A stretch of 28,380 nucleotides of DNA from an uncultured Collinsella sp. (GCA_958346935.1 CATVTM010000021.1:1-28380); one strand, 5' to 3'. Shown: positions 6,852-14,875, numbered from the stretch's first letter. Notes: generated by a model from the sequence alone, not told the origin. Numbers and translations are program-made.

Positions 6852-8147
6852 ATGCTCGCCTTTTTACAAACCAACACACCCATCGTGATCTTCAACCAGA
6901 TTGTCGTCACGCTACTCACGGTCTGCTTTCTGTACCAGGTGGTCTTCTTTGTCATTGGTGCTCTTCGTGGCGAGGTCGCGCCTCCTAAGGCCAAAAAACT
7001 CCATCGCTATGCTTTCTTTATCGCGGCGCATAATGAGGAGGCCGTGATTGCCAACCTCGTTCGCTCCATCAAGGACCAGGATTATCCGTCCGAGCTTATC
7101 GAGGTCTTTGTCGTTGCCGATGCCTGCACCGACAACACGGCACAGCTCGCGCGCGAGGCGGGCGCTGTCGTTTATGAGCGCAACGACCTGGCCCGCAAGG
7201 GTAAGAGCTGGGTCATGGACTTTGGTTTCGACCGTATCCTTAACGAGTATCCGGATACGTTTGAAGGTTACTTTATCTTCGATGCCGATAACGTCATCTC
7301 CCGCGATTACGTCTCCAAGATGAACGATGCCTTTGACCAGGGCTTCCATGTGGTCACGAGCTATCGCAATTCCAAAAACTTCGGCAGCTCGTGGATCTCG
7401 GCGGCTAATGCTACGTGGTATCTGCGCGAGGCGCGCTTTCTCAACAACGCGCGCAACATTTGCAAGACGTCTTGCGCCGTCTCGGGTTCGGGCTACCTCA
7501 TCTCCGCCAGCGTTATCGAGGGCATGCACGGTTGGCAGTTCCATACGCTGACCGAGGATATTCAGTTCACTACGTTCTGCGCTATTCACGGTATTCGCAT
7601 TGGCTATGCGCCGGCGGAGTTCTTTGACGAGCAACCCGTGACGTTCAAGGCATCCTGGAAACAGCGCATGCGCTGGACCAAGGGCTTTTACCAGGTCTTT
7701 TTTACCTATGGCAAGCATCTTGTCAAATCGACGTTCCGCTATCATCGCTTTGCCGCCTACGACATGTTTATGACCATCGCTCCGGGCATGCTGCTGTCCT
7801 TGATCTCGATGCTCGCTAATGCGACGTTCTTGATTGTGGGCGGCCTTTCGCATGGTTTCTTGGCTACCGAAGTCGAGATGCAGGCGTGCGCCGCTTCGCT
7901 CATTATGACCTTCGCGATGATGTACCAGACCTTCTTTATCCTGGCGCTGCTTACGACTATCTTTGAGTACAAGCACATTCACTGCGCGCAAAAGTGGCGT
8001 CTGGTGACTAACCTGTTTACCTTCCCGATCTTTATGTTCAGCTATATCCCCATTACGGTGGCCGCGCTGTTCCTGAAGGTCGACTGGGTTCCTACTCAGC
8101 ATGCCGTAAACGTCACCCTCGACGAGGTCATGCAAGGCGCCAAATAA
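6852..8147 (+). CDS. membrane-bound GT2 glycosyltransferase, processive type
   Basis: A 431-residue inner-membrane glycosyltransferase. An N-terminal membrane helix precedes a cytoplasmic GT-A domain opening with AAHNEE. Asp144-x-Asp146 (DADN) binds nucleotide-sugar and metal, Thr-Glu-Asp (234-236) includes the catalytic base, and QRMRW (271-275) is the acceptor/processivity motif. Three or so C-terminal membrane helices follow. This D,D,D,QxxRW set belongs to cellulose, hyaluronan and poly-N-acetylglucosamine synthases, so the protein probably builds or extends a surface polysaccharide or glycolipid. The sugar is unknown. GGGAG is placed 5 bases before ATG 6852, favouring this start over the TTG at 6837. 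No other polysaccharide genes are adjacent. It ends in a terminator that shares sequence with the one behind the dehydrogenase. Confidence 0.88.
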   Translation: MLAFLQTNTPIVIFNQIVVTLLTVCFLYQVVFFVIGALRGEVAPPKAKKLHRYAFFIAAHNEEAVIANLVRSIKDQDYPSELIEVFVVADACTDNTAQLAREAGAVVYERNDLARKGKSWVMDFGFDRILNEYPDTFEGYFIFDADNVISRDYVSKMNDAFDQGFHVVTSYRNSKNFGSSWISAANATWYLREARFLNNARNICKTSCAVSGSGYLISASVIEGMHGWQFHTLTEDIQFTTFCAIHGIRIGYAPAEFFDEQPVTFKASWKQRMRWTKGFYQVFFTYGKHLVKSTFRYHRFAAYDMFMTIAPGMLLSLISMLANATFLIVGGLSHGFLATEVEMQACAASLIMTFAMMYQTFFILALLTTIFEYKHIHCAQKWRLVTNLFTFPIFMFSYIPITVAALFLKVDWVPTQHAVNVTLDEVMQGAK

Positions 8148-8155
8148 CCACCACC

Positions 8156-8197
8156 AAAACCACCGCAAAGGGGACAGGCAATTTTTTGGTGGTTTTT
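8156..8197 (+). terminator. terminator of the glycosyltransferase gene; copy 2 of the 41-bp repeat
   Basis: AAAACCACC (8156-8164) pairs with GGTGGTTTT (8188-8196), with T residues at the end. The element starts 8 bases after the stop codon. It matches 37 of 41 bases of the element at 511-551 read in the same sense. Here the inner 3' arm has drifted so that only the outer 9 bp pair, yet the core CAAAGGGGACAGGCA is unchanged. Confidence 0.7.
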
Positions 8198-8228
8198 GCT
8201 TTTGCGATGCAGCTCGAGGAGGCGTCCG

Positions 8229-8651
8229 ATGGTCTATATCCCGTTTTGGATTTGCATCTTTGCCGGCGTGGCAATTGATGCCCGAGAGCGACGGTTTCCC
8301 AATGGGCTTGCCGGCGCATGTGCCGTGGCGGCGTTGGCGGGTGTTTGGCTCGACCTCGGTTTGAACACCGCGCTTGATCACGCCGGTTTTGCTGTCATCG
8401 TCTACCTTGCCCTTGTGCTCACTGAGTCGTTTTGGCGTCGTGTTCGCCGCGCTCCCGGCATTGGCATGGGGGATGCCAAGGCGCTCTTTGCGCTTTGCAC
8501 GCTCGACCCTATGGGTGGCATCGTGGCATTTGCCGCCGCGCTCCTGGTTCTTGCCCTCTCCTGCCTCATCACGAAATCGCGCTCTCTGCCATTGCTCCCG
8601 TTTTTGGTGCCGATTTTTGCCATAATCGAGGTCGTGGGCTGCACTTTGTAA
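8229..8651 (+). CDS. short A24 prepilin peptidase-like membrane protein
   Basis: A 140-residue polytopic membrane protein with the two aspartates of the A24 (type IV prepilin peptidase/CpaA) family. One is in AIDARERRFPNG near the N-terminus, matching the 'D-x5-I-P-N' pattern with Phe for Ile. The second is in GMGDAKALFA, matching GxGDxK. The cysteine-rich N-methyltransferase domain of PilD-type enzymes is absent, as in TadV/CpaA proteins that process Flp-type pilins. GAGGAGG (8216-8222) stands 6 bases before ATG 8229. No pilin, secretion ATPase or other pilus gene is nearby, so its substrate must be encoded elsewhere. It is followed after 31 bases by the HD phosphohydrolase, probably in one transcript. 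Confidence 0.75.
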   Translation: MVYIPFWICIFAGVAIDARERRFPNGLAGACAVAALAGVWLDLGLNTALDHAGFAVIVYLALVLTESFWRRVRRAPGIGMGDAKALFALCTLDPMGGIVAFAAALLVLALSCLITKSRSLPLLPFLVPIFAIIEVVGCTL

Positions 8652-8682
8652 CCGATTGCGCATCCTTCTTAAGGAGCATGCC

Positions 8683-9930
8683 ATGGCAACTAATCAAGAA
8701 ACGGCCGTCATTAAGGCGCGCATGGACCGTATTCCCTCGGCGTTGTCGCCCGAACTTGTCGAGCGCATTGCCGCCGATCGCGCTTCGGGCTATGTCAACC
8801 CGTATCGTTGCAACGACGATCAGGTCATTCGTCGTATTGATCGCGCCTCCGACAAAGGCACGCTTATGCGTCCGGCGTTTATGCGCGATACCGAAAAGAT
8901 ACTTCATCTTCCGGCGTACACCCGTTATGCGGGCAAAACGCAGGTCTTTAGCTTCCGTAGCAATGACGATCTGTCGCGCCGCGGTTTGCACGTGCAGCTT
9001 GTCTCGCGCATTGCGCGCGATATCGGTCGCGCCCTGGGGCTCAATTGCGATCTGATCGAGGCGATTGGCCTGGGCCACGACTTGGGACACACGCCTTTCG
9101 GTCATGCCGGCGAGCGCTTCCTCAACGATATCTATCATGAGCGTACGGGGCGTTATTTTTTCCATAACGTGCAGTCGGTCCGCGTGCTCGATGCACTCTA
9201 CGGCCGTAATGTGTCGCTTCAGACGCTCGATGGCGTGCTATGCCATAACGGCGAGTACGAGCAGCGTGTGTTTGAGCTCTCGGACATGAGTTCCTTTGAC
9301 CAGTTTGACCAGACGGTTGAGGATTGCATTGCCACGGGCTATAGCGCAATTGAGCATCTGCGTCCCATGACGCTCGAGGGCTGCGTGGTCCGCATCTCTG
9401 ATATCCTTGCCTACGTTGGGCGCGATCGCCAAGACGCCATTGCGGCGGGCCTGCTTTCGCCCGACGCTTTTGATGATGGCCGGGGCGGTGCCTACAACAG
9501 TTGGATCCTCACGCATGCCTCCATCGATATCGTTGAGCACAGCTATGGTAAGCCGCGCATCGAGATGAGCGAGGACCTGTTTGAGGAAATTCGCCGAGCC
9601 AAGCACGAGAACTACGAGAAGATCTATAGCAAGGGCGGTATCGAAGGCGATTCCGAGGCGGAGCTGCGCGAGGCATTCGAAAAACTCTACGACCGTTGCC
9701 TGCAGGATATAAACGAAGGCGACGAGTCTTCGTATATCTTTAAGCACCATATTTCGCGCATTGAGCAGCAGCTTTCCTACTACGATCGCACCTACGCTTG
9801 GCAGGACGACAAGGATCAAGCCGTGGTGGATTATATCGCGAGTATGACGGACGGTTATTTCTGCGAGCTGACGAGCAAGCTGTTCCCGGGTCTAAAGTTT
9901 CCGCATCGTACCTATATTAACGAACGGTAG
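8683..9930 (+). CDS. dgt: deoxyguanosinetriphosphate triphosphohydrolase-like protein (HD domain)
   Basis: It is expected to hydrolyse dNTPs to deoxynucleoside plus tripolyphosphate, setting dNTP pools. The 415-residue protein has the HD-domain metal site: a His in the RRGLHVQLVSR helix, His132-Asp133 in GLGHDLGHTPFGHAGE, and a later Asp in RISDILAYVGRD. The long insertions and C-terminal helices fit the dNTP triphosphohydrolase type 2 subfamily. ATG 8683 has AAGGAG (8671-8676) at ideal spacing; an upstream in-frame TTG has none. Whether dGTP is the preferred substrate cannot be read from the sequence. In many bacteria this family sits near dnaG; here the neighbour is rarA, also linked to replication. 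Confidence 0.88.
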   Translation: MATNQETAVIKARMDRIPSALSPELVERIAADRASGYVNPYRCNDDQVIRRIDRASDKGTLMRPAFMRDTEKILHLPAYTRYAGKTQVFSFRSNDDLSRRGLHVQLVSRIARDIGRALGLNCDLIEAIGLGHDLGHTPFGHAGERFLNDIYHERTGRYFFHNVQSVRVLDALYGRNVSLQTLDGVLCHNGEYEQRVFELSDMSSFDQFDQTVEDCIATGYSAIEHLRPMTLEGCVVRISDILAYVGRDRQDAIAAGLLSPDAFDDGRGGAYNSWILTHASIDIVEHSYGKPRIEMSEDLFEEIRRAKHENYEKIYSKGGIEGDSEAELREAFEKLYDRCLQDINEGDESSYIFKHHISRIEQQLSYYDRTYAWQDDKDQAVVDYIASMTDGYFCELTSKLFPGLKFPHRTYINER

Positions 9931-9945
9931 TTCGTATCATTTCGG

Positions 9946-9951
9946 TATACT
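9946..9951 (+). promoter_or_regulatory. putative -10 box for rarA
   Basis: TATACT lies 40 bases before the chosen rarA start in the 60-base gap after the HD phosphohydrolase. No clear -35 box is seen at the right distance. Confidence 0.3.
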
Positions 9952-9990
9952 GTTGGTCAACAACGATTTTGATTGATGTACAGGATGGCT

Positions 9991-11340
9991 ATGGACGACC
10001 TTTTTTCTGCTTCGACGCGCGAGCGTTCCTTTCAGAATGCGCCGCTTGCGGTGCGCATGCGCCCCAATTCGCTCGACGAGTATGTGGGCCAGCAAAAGGC
10101 CGTCGGTAAGGGCTCATGGTTGCGTGCTGCGATCGAGCACGATGTGCTTTCGAGCGTGATACTGTACGGGCCGGCCGGTACGGGCAAGACGACGCTGGCC
10201 CACATTATTGCCAACCATACAAAGAGTGAGTTTGTCGAGGTCAGCGCCGTCACGGGTACCGTGAAGGACCTGCGTCGCGTGATTGATGAGGCCAAGACGC
10301 GCCTGAATACGTACGACCGTCGCACCATTCTATTCATCGATGAGATTCACCGCTTCTCTAAGTCGCAGCAGGATGCCCTGCTGCATGCAGTTGAGAACCG
10401 TACCGTCATTATGATTGGCGCTACGACGGAGAATCCGTACTTCGAGGTAAACTCGGCGCTGCTCTCACGTGGTCGAGTCGTGGAGCTTGAGCATTTAAAG
10501 GACGAGGATATCGCCATGCTTATCGAGCGTGCGCTCGAGGCACCGCAGGGCTTGAACGGTAAGTTCTCGGCCGATGAGGATACGGTCAAGACCATCTGCA
10601 CGCTGGCAGCGGGTGACGCTCGCTCGGCGCTTACGACGCTCGAGCTTGCGAGCGAGATTGCCGTCACGCGTCCCGATACCGAGGGAACGCCAGCGCCCGC
10701 GGCGGGGGAGCGCTATCCCATCACCGTGGATGACGTGAAGATCGCCAACCCGCGTCGCGGCTTTACGTATGACAAAAACGGCGACATGCACTACGACATC
10801 ATCAGTGCGTTTATTAAGTCTATGCGCGGTAGTGACCCCGATGCCACGATCTATTGGCTCGCGCGCATGATCGATGCTGGGGAGGATCCTAAGTTTATCG
10901 CTCGCCGTATTATGATTCACGCTTCTGAGGATGTTGGCAACGCCGACCCGCAGGCGCTTTTGGTGGCGCATGCCGCGTTTAAGTCTGCCGAGGTCATTGG
11001 CTATCCCGAGTGCCGCATTAACCTTGCTCAGGCTGCACTCTATGTGTGCTTGGCGCCTAAGTCAAACGCATGTGAGGCCTCGATTGACGCGGCGTTGGCC
11101 GATATTCATAGCAGCGGTTTACGTGAGGTGCCGAGTTATTTGCGCGATCGTCATCGCCCAGGTAGCGACGAATACGGTGTATACAAGTATCCGCATGATT
11201 ATCCCGAAGGCTGGGTCGATCAGCGCTATTTGCCCGAGGGGCTGGAGCGTGGCGCGTTCTGGCAGCCTGCGGGCCGCGGCTGGGAAGAGTGGCGCGTAGA
11301 GCAAAGTGAACGCGACCGCAGCGGGAATGCACCGAAGTAG
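9991..11340 (+). CDS. rarA: replication-associated recombination protein A (AAA+ ATPase)
   Basis: RarA/MgsA is a tetrameric AAA+ ATPase related to clamp-loader subunits that acts on stalled replication forks and single-strand ends. The 449-residue protein begins MDDLFSA, then the family's APLAVRMRP and DEYVGQ segments. Walker A is GPAGTGKTT (family usually GPPGTGKTT), Walker B is ILFIDEIHRF, sensor 1 is ATTENP, and the C-terminal tetramerisation region contains HASEDVGNADP. Start 9991 is chosen because AGGATGG (9982-9988) lies just upstream and the family starts here; in-frame starts at 9973-9985 have poorer ribosome binding sites. The stop codon abuts a REP-like half site at 11341. Confidence 0.95.
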   Translation: MDDLFSASTRERSFQNAPLAVRMRPNSLDEYVGQQKAVGKGSWLRAAIEHDVLSSVILYGPAGTGKTTLAHIIANHTKSEFVEVSAVTGTVKDLRRVIDEAKTRLNTYDRRTILFIDEIHRFSKSQQDALLHAVENRTVIMIGATTENPYFEVNSALLSRGRVVELEHLKDEDIAMLIERALEAPQGLNGKFSADEDTVKTICTLAAGDARSALTTLELASEIAVTRPDTEGTPAPAAGERYPITVDDVKIANPRRGFTYDKNGDMHYDIISAFIKSMRGSDPDATIYWLARMIDAGEDPKFIARRIMIHASEDVGNADPQALLVAHAAFKSAEVIGYPECRINLAQAALYVCLAPKSNACEASIDAALADIHSSGLREVPSYLRDRHRPGSDEYGVYKYPHDYPEGWVDQRYLPEGLERGAFWQPAGRGWEEWRVEQSERDRSGNAPK

Positions 11341-11361
11341 CTGCTGATAATTTTGTCCCAC
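11341..11361 (+). repeat. REP-like half site, related to the repeat pair at the right end
   Basis: The 21 bases directly after the rarA stop codon match the reverse complement of the left arm of the 28253-28360 repeat at 20 of 21 positions, and its right arm at 19 of 21. Only half of the palindromic unit is present; the GGGACAA side is missing. It does not form a terminator by itself. The next 80 bases hold a short GGTCCCC/GGGGTACC hairpin (11383-11400) without a T-run. Confidence 0.7.
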
Positions 11362-11440
11362 GTTGCTGCTCTTGGCATGTTCGGTCCCCTTTGGGGTACC
11401 ATGGAAACCGTCTGTATATCGATTCCTTTGGGAGGCTTGT

Positions 11441-12031
11441 ATGAGTCCCATTCAGATTGCCCTGCTGCTGCTCGCCGTTGCCGGCGTGTGGGCCATCGTT
11501 GAGCTCGCGCTTACCCTGCGCAAGACCCGCACCGTTGTCGACTCGCTCGATAAGACCGTTAACGACCTCAACAACACCATCGCCGAGGCTCAGCCTGTGG
11601 TGGCAAAGCTCGATGGCGCTGTCGATGAGCTTACGCCGGCGCTTGCCCAGATGGAGCCGCTGCTTAAGTCGAGCAAGACGGCAGTTGATGCCCTTACCTC
11701 CAATCTCGTAGAGGTCGAAGCCGTGGTTCGCGACATTTCTGAGGTCACCGGTAGCATGGCCGAGGCCAGCAATGCTGTGTCGAGCGTGACTGATTCTGCG
11801 GCAGGTGCCGTGCAGAAACTCTTTAACAAGGTGAAGGCTCCCGCGGCCGACGCTGAGCGCAAGCTTTCCGCTGCCGAAGAAGCCGAGCAGCCGGCCGAGC
11901 GTGTCCTGATTGGCGAAGCCGGGGACGATGTCGCTGCTGGTGACAATGATGCACAGAAGCCTGCTGCTAAAGCAGCCCAGTATTACACCTACACGCCCGC
12001 CGAGACCTCTGAGGAGTCCTGCGATGAGTAG
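11441..12031 (+). CDS. DUF948-like single-pass membrane protein
   Basis: A 196-residue protein with one N-terminal membrane helix (about residues 4-25). A long heptad-rich, mostly alpha-helical segment follows (about 30-130; repeats such as VDSLDKTVNDLNN and VAKLDGAVDELTP), then an acidic, low-complexity tail ending near YYTYTPAE. This layout is that of DUF948 proteins such as B. subtilis YtxG, a SigB-controlled general stress protein. GGGAGG (11430-11435) precedes ATG 11441. Its stop overlaps the RsbW-like gene by 8 bases, so it is translationally tied to the sigma-factor operon. A role in envelope stress sensing or as a target of the sigma factor is inference; no enzymatic motif is visible. 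Confidence 0.72.
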   Translation: MSPIQIALLLLAVAGVWAIVELALTLRKTRTVVDSLDKTVNDLNNTIAEAQPVVAKLDGAVDELTPALAQMEPLLKSSKTAVDALTSNLVEVEAVVRDISEVTGSMAEASNAVSSVTDSAAGAVQKLFNKVKAPAADAERKLSAAEEAEQPAERVLIGEAGDDVAAGDNDAQKPAAKAAQYYTYTPAETSEESCDE

Positions 12032-12401
12032 CGAAGCAACCTGCCCCATCACGTTGACCGTTGCCGGCGACCCGCGTCTCGCTCGCCTTGTGCGCATGAC
12101 TGCCGCCAACGTTGGTGCCCTGTGCTCTATGTCTGTCGATCGCATCGAGGACATCCGCATGGCTGCCGAGGAGGCTTTCATCTTTGGTTGTACCGCGGTC
12201 GACTGCGATGACATCACCATCAAATTCGATGTCGATGAGACCCACGTTGGCATGACTATTTCCTTTGGTGACCAGGCTACGGTCGATGAAGACGACCAGG
12301 CTGCGGTGTATGCCGAGCTCATCCTCGCGAGCGTGTGCGACTCCTACGAAAAGACTGCGGCGCCCCTGACGCTTTCCCTCGACCTCAAGGCGGATATCTA
12401 A
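12024..12401 (+). CDS. RsbW/SpoIIAB-like anti-sigma factor with degenerate ATP site
   Basis: A 125-residue protein in the position of an anti-sigma factor, one base before the sigma gene. IEDIRMAAEEAF (41-52) aligns with the IEDLKIAVSEA helix of B. subtilis RsbW, and DDITIKFDVDETHVGMTISF with its next two strands. The conserved Glu of the N-box is kept (Glu50). The Mg-binding Asn is Phe54, the G1-box DxGxG is absent, and the GLGL lid is replaced by YAELILASV. It is also about 30 residues shorter than RsbW. It may bind the sigma factor without ATP hydrolysis or kinase activity. GAGGAG (12011-12016) serves ATG 12024. Homology is from motif alignment by eye; function is inference. Confidence 0.68.
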   Translation: MSSEATCPITLTVAGDPRLARLVRMTAANVGALCSMSVDRIEDIRMAAEEAFIFGCTAVDCDDITIKFDVDETHVGMTISFGDQATVDEDDQAAVYAELILASVCDSYEKTAAPLTLSLDLKADI

Positions 12402-12402
12402 T

Positions 12403-13194
12403 ATGACCGAACGTTCCCGGAGCGGTAAGACCGCTTGGGACAAGGAGAAAACCCGCGAGCTGTTTCGTCGCTACAAGGAGACTGGTGATCCGGACGCCCG
12501 CGAGCAGCTCGTCATGTCCCATATGAACCTGGTAAGGTTTCTTGCCAATAAATTTAAGAATCGCGGCGAGCCGCTCGACGACCTCATGCAGGTCGGCTAT
12601 CTGGGTTTGCTCAAGGCTATTGACCGTTTTGACCCCGAGCGCGGACTCGAGTTCACGACGTTTGCGACACCCACTATCTTGGGCGAGATCAAACGCCATT
12701 TCCGCGACAAGGGCTGGAGCGTGCGCGTGCCTCGTCGCCTGCAGGAGCTTTCTGCCAAGGTCAACCAGGCTACTGACAAACTTACCAACGAGCTGCAGCG
12801 TTCGCCCAAGGTTGAGGAGATCGCTGAGTATCTAGATGTGACTGTCGATGAGGTCCTCGAGGCTATGGAATCGTCTTCGGCCTATACCTCGGTGCCCATC
12901 GAGGCTCCTGGTGCGTCCGATTCCGACGATGCCCCTTCGATTCTCGACCGTTACGCCGACGACGACAACGAGCTCGACTTTACCGATGACCGCCTAGTGA
13001 TCGAGGAAGCCATCCGTGATTTCTCGCCGCGCGAGCGCGAGGTGATCGAGCTGCGCTTTGTGAAGGGCATGACCCAGATCGAGATCGCCAAGAAGCTGGG
13101 TATTTCTCAGGTGCAGGTTTCGCGTCTGCTGCGCCGCACGCTTAAGAAGATTCAGGACAAGATCGACCCCGACGGAGTGATGATTCGTTCATGA
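12403..13194 (+). CDS. sigF: RNA polymerase sigma factor, SigB/SigF/SigG family
   Basis: A 263-residue group 3 sigma factor. Region 2 (about 30-100) contains SHMNLVRFLANKF, DDLMQVGYLGLLKAID and the promoter-melting FTTFATPTILGEIKRHFRD. Region 3 begins with VRVPRRLQEL, and the region 4 helix-turn-helix includes EREVIELRF and ISQVQVSRLLRR. VRVPRRL and GEIKRHFRD are the signature of the SigB/SigF stress and sporulation group. The start lies one base after the RsbW-like gene and the stop overlaps the next gene (ATGA), so the four genes form an operon. A partner-switching control like that of SigB is expected, but no RsbV-type antagonist is encoded here. Named sigF by family; sigB would be equally defensible. 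Confidence 0.92.
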   Translation: MTERSRSGKTAWDKEKTRELFRRYKETGDPDAREQLVMSHMNLVRFLANKFKNRGEPLDDLMQVGYLGLLKAIDRFDPERGLEFTTFATPTILGEIKRHFRDKGWSVRVPRRLQELSAKVNQATDKLTNELQRSPKVEEIAEYLDVTVDEVLEAMESSSAYTSVPIEAPGASDSDDAPSILDRYADDDNELDFTDDRLVIEEAIRDFSPREREVIELRFVKGMTQIEIAKKLGISQVQVSRLLRRTLKKIQDKIDPDGVMIRS

Positions 13195-14603
13195 GTGAGC
13201 ACCCCCAACAAACCGATCGCGTGCTGCGCGACACCCGCATTCTGACGCTGCGCATTTGGGCTGTTGTCGGCTGCATTGTCATCGCCGCTGTCATCTTTAA
13301 CCTTATGGGCATCCTGGCACCGGTTATTGAGTTTCTTGCCGTCGGTTCCATCATTGCTTTTGTGATGTCCCCGATCACCAACTGGCTCGAGCACCATGGC
13401 GTGAATCGCGGCATCGGTTCGCTTGTCGCGCTTATTGTTGTTGTTGCCGTGCTCGTCGGTGTCGTTTGCATCTTGTCGCCGATTCTCTTTGGTCAGATCA
13501 TGGAAGTCCTGAGCCGCCTGCCCGAGCAGCTTCGTGTTGCGGGTGGCGATCTCAATGAGATGATCTCGCATGCCAAGACGCTCAACAACACGCCGCTCAA
13601 GGAGTATTTGGACGATAATCTTTCGTCCCTGGTTACCGTGGCATCGAAGTATGTGTCTCAGATCGCTGCCGAGCTCGGCCGCGGTGTGTTCCCGCTTATC
13701 ACCAATACGGCTTCGCAGCTGTTCGTGATCTTCCTGGGCCTGGTGCTTGCCTACTGGATGGCCTGCGACTACCCCCGCATGCACCACGAGATTTGCACCA
13801 TCATCGGCCAGGAGAAGGAGACTTCGTACCGCTTTATGGTCGCCATTCTTTCGCGTTCGGTGGGCGGCTACATGCGCGGTATGGTCGTGACGTCCATTTG
13901 CGGTGGTATCTTGGCCTTTATCGGTTTTATGATCATCGGGCACCCGTACGCGGCGCTCATGGCCATCTTTACCGGCATCATGCATTTGGTTCCGGTCGTT
14001 GGTCCCTGGGTGAGCGCGGCAATCGCCACGATACTCGGCTTTATGTTCAGCCCCATGTTGGCGTTATGGACGCTCATTGTGACGATGATCGCGCAAAACG
14101 TCACCGACAACGTGATTTCGCCTAAGGTCATGCAGAGCTCGGTGCAGGTGCATCCCATCATGAGCCTGACGGCACTCGTCATCGGCTCGGCGCTCATGGG
14201 TCCCATCGGCATGATTATTGCCATCCCGCTTTGCGCGGCCCTCAAGGGTATCTTCGTGTACTACTTTGAGAACGAGACTGGCCGCCAGCTCGTGGCCTAC
14301 GACGGCGCCGTCTTTAAGGGCACGCCGTATCGCGATGCCGAGGGTAAACCGGTTGCCGCTTACGATGCGCTCGGCGACGACACCTTCATCTACGAGTCTG
14401 AGCTCATCGGCAACGAGACCGCGCCCGAGGCAAAGGCCATGCCCAAGCCCGAGCTCGACAATCCTTGGATTAAGCTCTCGGGCCTTCAGCCCGACGCCAC
14501 GGGTTTCTTCAAGAACCCCTTCGCCAGGGATGATGACTCCGGCTCGGACGATGACACCAAAACCGGCATCGACGGATCCATGGACGATTCGGATTCTAAA
14601 TAG
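13191..14603 (+). CDS. AI-2E family transporter (PerM/TqsA-like membrane protein)
   Basis: A 470-residue membrane protein with the AI-2E/UPF0118 layout. Two or three N-terminal helices precede a soluble helical stretch (MEVLSRLPEQL onwards), followed by a cluster of C-terminal helices including the family segment with GPWVSAAIATILG and the NVISPKVM motif near residue 310. The family includes TqsA, which exports autoinducer-2, and Na+/H+ antiporters, so the substrate is unknown. The last 110 residues or so are a hydrophilic acidic tail. It overlaps the sigma gene by four bases (ATGA), which suggests co-expression with the stress sigma factor. No terminator follows before the convergent gene; the first one in this sense is at 14942. 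Confidence 0.85.
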   Translation: MSEHPQQTDRVLRDTRILTLRIWAVVGCIVIAAVIFNLMGILAPVIEFLAVGSIIAFVMSPITNWLEHHGVNRGIGSLVALIVVVAVLVGVVCILSPILFGQIMEVLSRLPEQLRVAGGDLNEMISHAKTLNNTPLKEYLDDNLSSLVTVASKYVSQIAAELGRGVFPLITNTASQLFVIFLGLVLAYWMACDYPRMHHEICTIIGQEKETSYRFMVAILSRSVGGYMRGMVVTSICGGILAFIGFMIIGHPYAALMAIFTGIMHLVPVVGPWVSAAIATILGFMFSPMLALWTLIVTMIAQNVTDNVISPKVMQSSVQVHPIMSLTALVIGSALMGPIGMIIAIPLCAALKGIFVYYFENETGRQLVAYDGAVFKGTPYRDAEGKPVAAYDALGDDTFIYESELIGNETAPEAKAMPKPELDNPWIKLSGLQPDATGFFKNPFARDDDSGSDDDTKTGIDGSMDDSDSK

Positions 14604-14609
14604 GTCTTG

Positions 14610-14849
14610 TTAGCGTTTCTTGATGTTGTAAATGACGAGAAACGCGACCAAAGCGATTGATAAGGGGCCAGCTACATAGAAAAAGAGAACGTCAATTGCG
14701 CGTAGAGCGTAATAAGTCTTATTGCCGGACGTTACTGCATACAATACGTAGCCAAATGCTGGTTGGTTTGCGTACCAGCAAGAGAAGGCCAAGAGCACGA
14801 AAAGTGCTACTACCAGAAGTGCATTCAGGACAAATCGTTTGCTTTTCAT
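14610..14849 (-). CDS. small membrane protein of unknown function
   Basis: I do not recognise this 79-residue protein. It begins MKSKRF, has a strong membrane helix at about residues 6-25, a middle segment with GNKTYYALR, a second long hydrophobic stretch at about 51-75, and ends IKKR. Charge placement suggests both ends are cytoplasmic. AAGGAG lies 6 bases before ATG 14849, and a TTGAAA promoter-like box lies further upstream, so it looks like a real gene; in-frame codons to 14897 lack a ribosome binding site. It is visibly AT-richer than its neighbours, hinting at transfer. It is convergent with the transporter gene with only 6 bases between stops, and lies wholly antisense to the likely 3' end of that operon's transcript. 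Confidence 0.72.
   Translation of the reverse strand: MKSKRFVLNALLVVALFVLLAFSCWYANQPAFGYVLYAVTSGNKTYYALRAIDVLFFYVAGPLSIALVAFLVIYNIKKR
14613..14645. other. hairpin at the convergent gene ends
   Basis: GCGTTTC (14613-14619) pairs with GAAACGC (14639-14645), extending by one further pair on the minus strand. It lies inside the last codons of the small membrane protein gene. No T-run follows on either strand, so at best it is a weak terminator or an RNA-stabilising structure. Confidence 0.35.
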
Positions 14850-14875
14850 CGATCGCTCCTTCCGGGTGACTCTTA

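Noticed and set aside
6912..8684. 590-codon open frame antisense to the glycosyltransferase and prepilin-peptidase-like genes
   Set aside because: It spans two real genes, a terminator and their ribosome binding sites. It is an artefact of GC-rich codon use.
11383..11400. GGTCCCC/GGGGTACC hairpin considered as a rarA terminator or a SigB-type promoter
   Set aside because: No T-run follows, and the GTTCGG...GGGTAC boxes that recall a SigB promoter are only 9 bases apart, too close for the known 12-15 base spacer.
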